Positions 63,100 to 64,000 of a stretch of 64,000 bases of DNA are shown here, in pieces (within the stretch, counting starts at the first letter, position 1; every line of letters starts with the position of its first letter). The stretch is from Cerrena zonata (lineage: Eukaryota > Basidiomycota > Agaricomycetes > Polyporales > Cerrenaceae): NCBI GenBank assembly GCA_038087015.1, contig JASBNA010000001.1, forward strand, positions 806,001-870,000, given 5' to 3'. The notes beneath the pieces were generated by a model that had not been told where the DNA came from, did no database searches, and saw only the letters and a program-made list of their open reading frames with translations. Position numbers and translations under genes: made by a program.

Positions 63100-64000
63100 G
63101 ATCTTTTAGCACCATCTGTAAATTAGAGTGGAGACTGTAGTGCGATCGATCTGCTGGGTGGTTTTCGTCACCGATCGTGCCACACGCACACATGGTACAA
63201 CCACATCGACCTACCCTATTCGATTCTTGGTATATTTGCTCATTGTAAACTATAAACGTGTAATTTGTTAATGTATGACCAAAGTCGGAGTTGCATTACT
63301 CGATGAGTGTTACCACATGAGAGGGCCATCGAGAAGCCCGTCAGGCAGACTTTCGTCTTAACAGCGATTGCCGTAAGGTCGATTGAATGGTTGCATGCAC
63401 ACAGCATGTTCCAGCCATCGACCAGTATTTATTAAATTGTTCAGAACCCCTGAGCCGATATTATCGGTTCGAAATTTATGTTGTTGCAGCTGAGGTGATA
63501 ACTGGCTTCGACTGAGTACCTTACAAGATCTCACGAATCATATATCGGGAACCCGAAACTGCATGCATCTAGCCCATGCAGCCTGAGATTGAGATCTCGA
63601 TTTGTGAAACGGGGCATTGGGCTGGCACATCTGAATCTCATTGATCGAGTGCCCCTGCGACTCCTTCTACGATTTGTAAAGCTCTGGCGATCTACTAGCG
63701 GAACTTATTGGCTTGCGCATCACTTGCAGCAGCGCCAAATTCCACAAGACCCAGAAGTTGGAAGAAAGACCGGATACGAGCCATAGAAAGCATCGTCGGT
63801 GCTGGTATAAATACCCATCGTCGAAATGTCTCTTCAGCATCCAAGCAACACTTTCAAGCGCAACAAATCCTCATAACATCGCAACTTTACCAACAATGTG
63901 CAGACGTCGCCAGTATGTTGTATAGCCCTGAATCTCAGTAGCGCTGACCGACCGACCTGCTCATCGTAGCGTTCGTCGTGTATTCCAGTTGTAAGACCGT
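63100..64000. other. 3' region after RPA190, possible start of a further gene at the edge
   Basis: 900 bases with no supported complete gene. At 63896 an ATG opens MCRRR followed by GTATGT, a plausible donor, so a further plus-strand gene may begin here and continue outside the window. The first exon is too short to assign. Otherwise only short random open frames are present. Confidence 0.3.

Overview
This is a stretch of a fungal nuclear genome, most likely a mushroom-forming basidiomycete (Agaricomycetes). The genes are broken by many short introns of roughly 50-60 bases with GT...AG ends, the encoded proteins are eukaryotic housekeeping types (glutaminyl-tRNA synthetase, ARF1, alpha-tubulin, exocyst subunits, RNA polymerase I), and the P450, GNAT and alpha/beta-hydrolase genes look like basidiomycete families. 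No transposon, rRNA, tRNA or CRISPR was recognised. I rebuilt most gene models by hand-splicing, so internal exon borders are predictions; starts and stops are stated where the reading frame supports them.

Layout. 0-8.4 kb: the 3' end of a CPSF100/CFT2 gene, a CYP63-like cytochrome P450, glutaminyl-tRNA synthetase (minus) and ARF1 (plus). 8.7-14.2 kb: exocyst SEC15 (minus), a HAD sugar/glycerol-phosphatase-like enzyme (plus) and a Bin3/MePCE-type RNA methyltransferase (minus). 14.5-18.5 kb: two alpha-tubulin genes in tandem. 18.9-24.0 kb: a large membrane-anchored alpha/beta-hydrolase and a dual-specificity phosphatase. 24.0-26.9 kb is gene-poor. 26.9-34.1 kb: a small basic protein, a lysine-rich nuclear-type protein, a Gemin2-like protein and two tandem GNAT acetyltransferases. 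34.1-37.2 kb is again gene-poor. 37.2-47.4 kb: a GPI-anchored Ser-rich protein, quinolinate phosphoribosyltransferase facing an ACMSD-family decarboxylase, a basidiomycete protein of unknown function, a mitochondrial enoyl-CoA hydratase, and a Mid2-like membrane protein. 47.9-63.1 kb: exocyst SEC10, RIX1, a putative Pol I factor RRN11, a putative Laa2-like trafficking protein and the largest subunit of RNA polymerase I.

How genes fit together. Genes are mostly arranged as alternating head-to-head and tail-to-tail pairs with very short gaps (84 bases between two divergent starts at 55.4 kb; 76-130 bases between several convergent stops). Three themes recur: secretion (ARF1, SEC15, SEC10, a possible Laa2), ribosome production (RIX1, RRN11, RPA190), and NAD-related metabolism (quinolinate phosphoribosyltransferase beside an ACMSD-family enzyme).

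Quality note. Three conserved genes (P450 near 3598, glutaminyl-tRNA synthetase near 5216, alpha-tubulin copy 1 at 14755) each need a one-base change to stay in frame. Isolated single-base breaks in essential genes suggest residual sequencing errors at least as much as real mutations.
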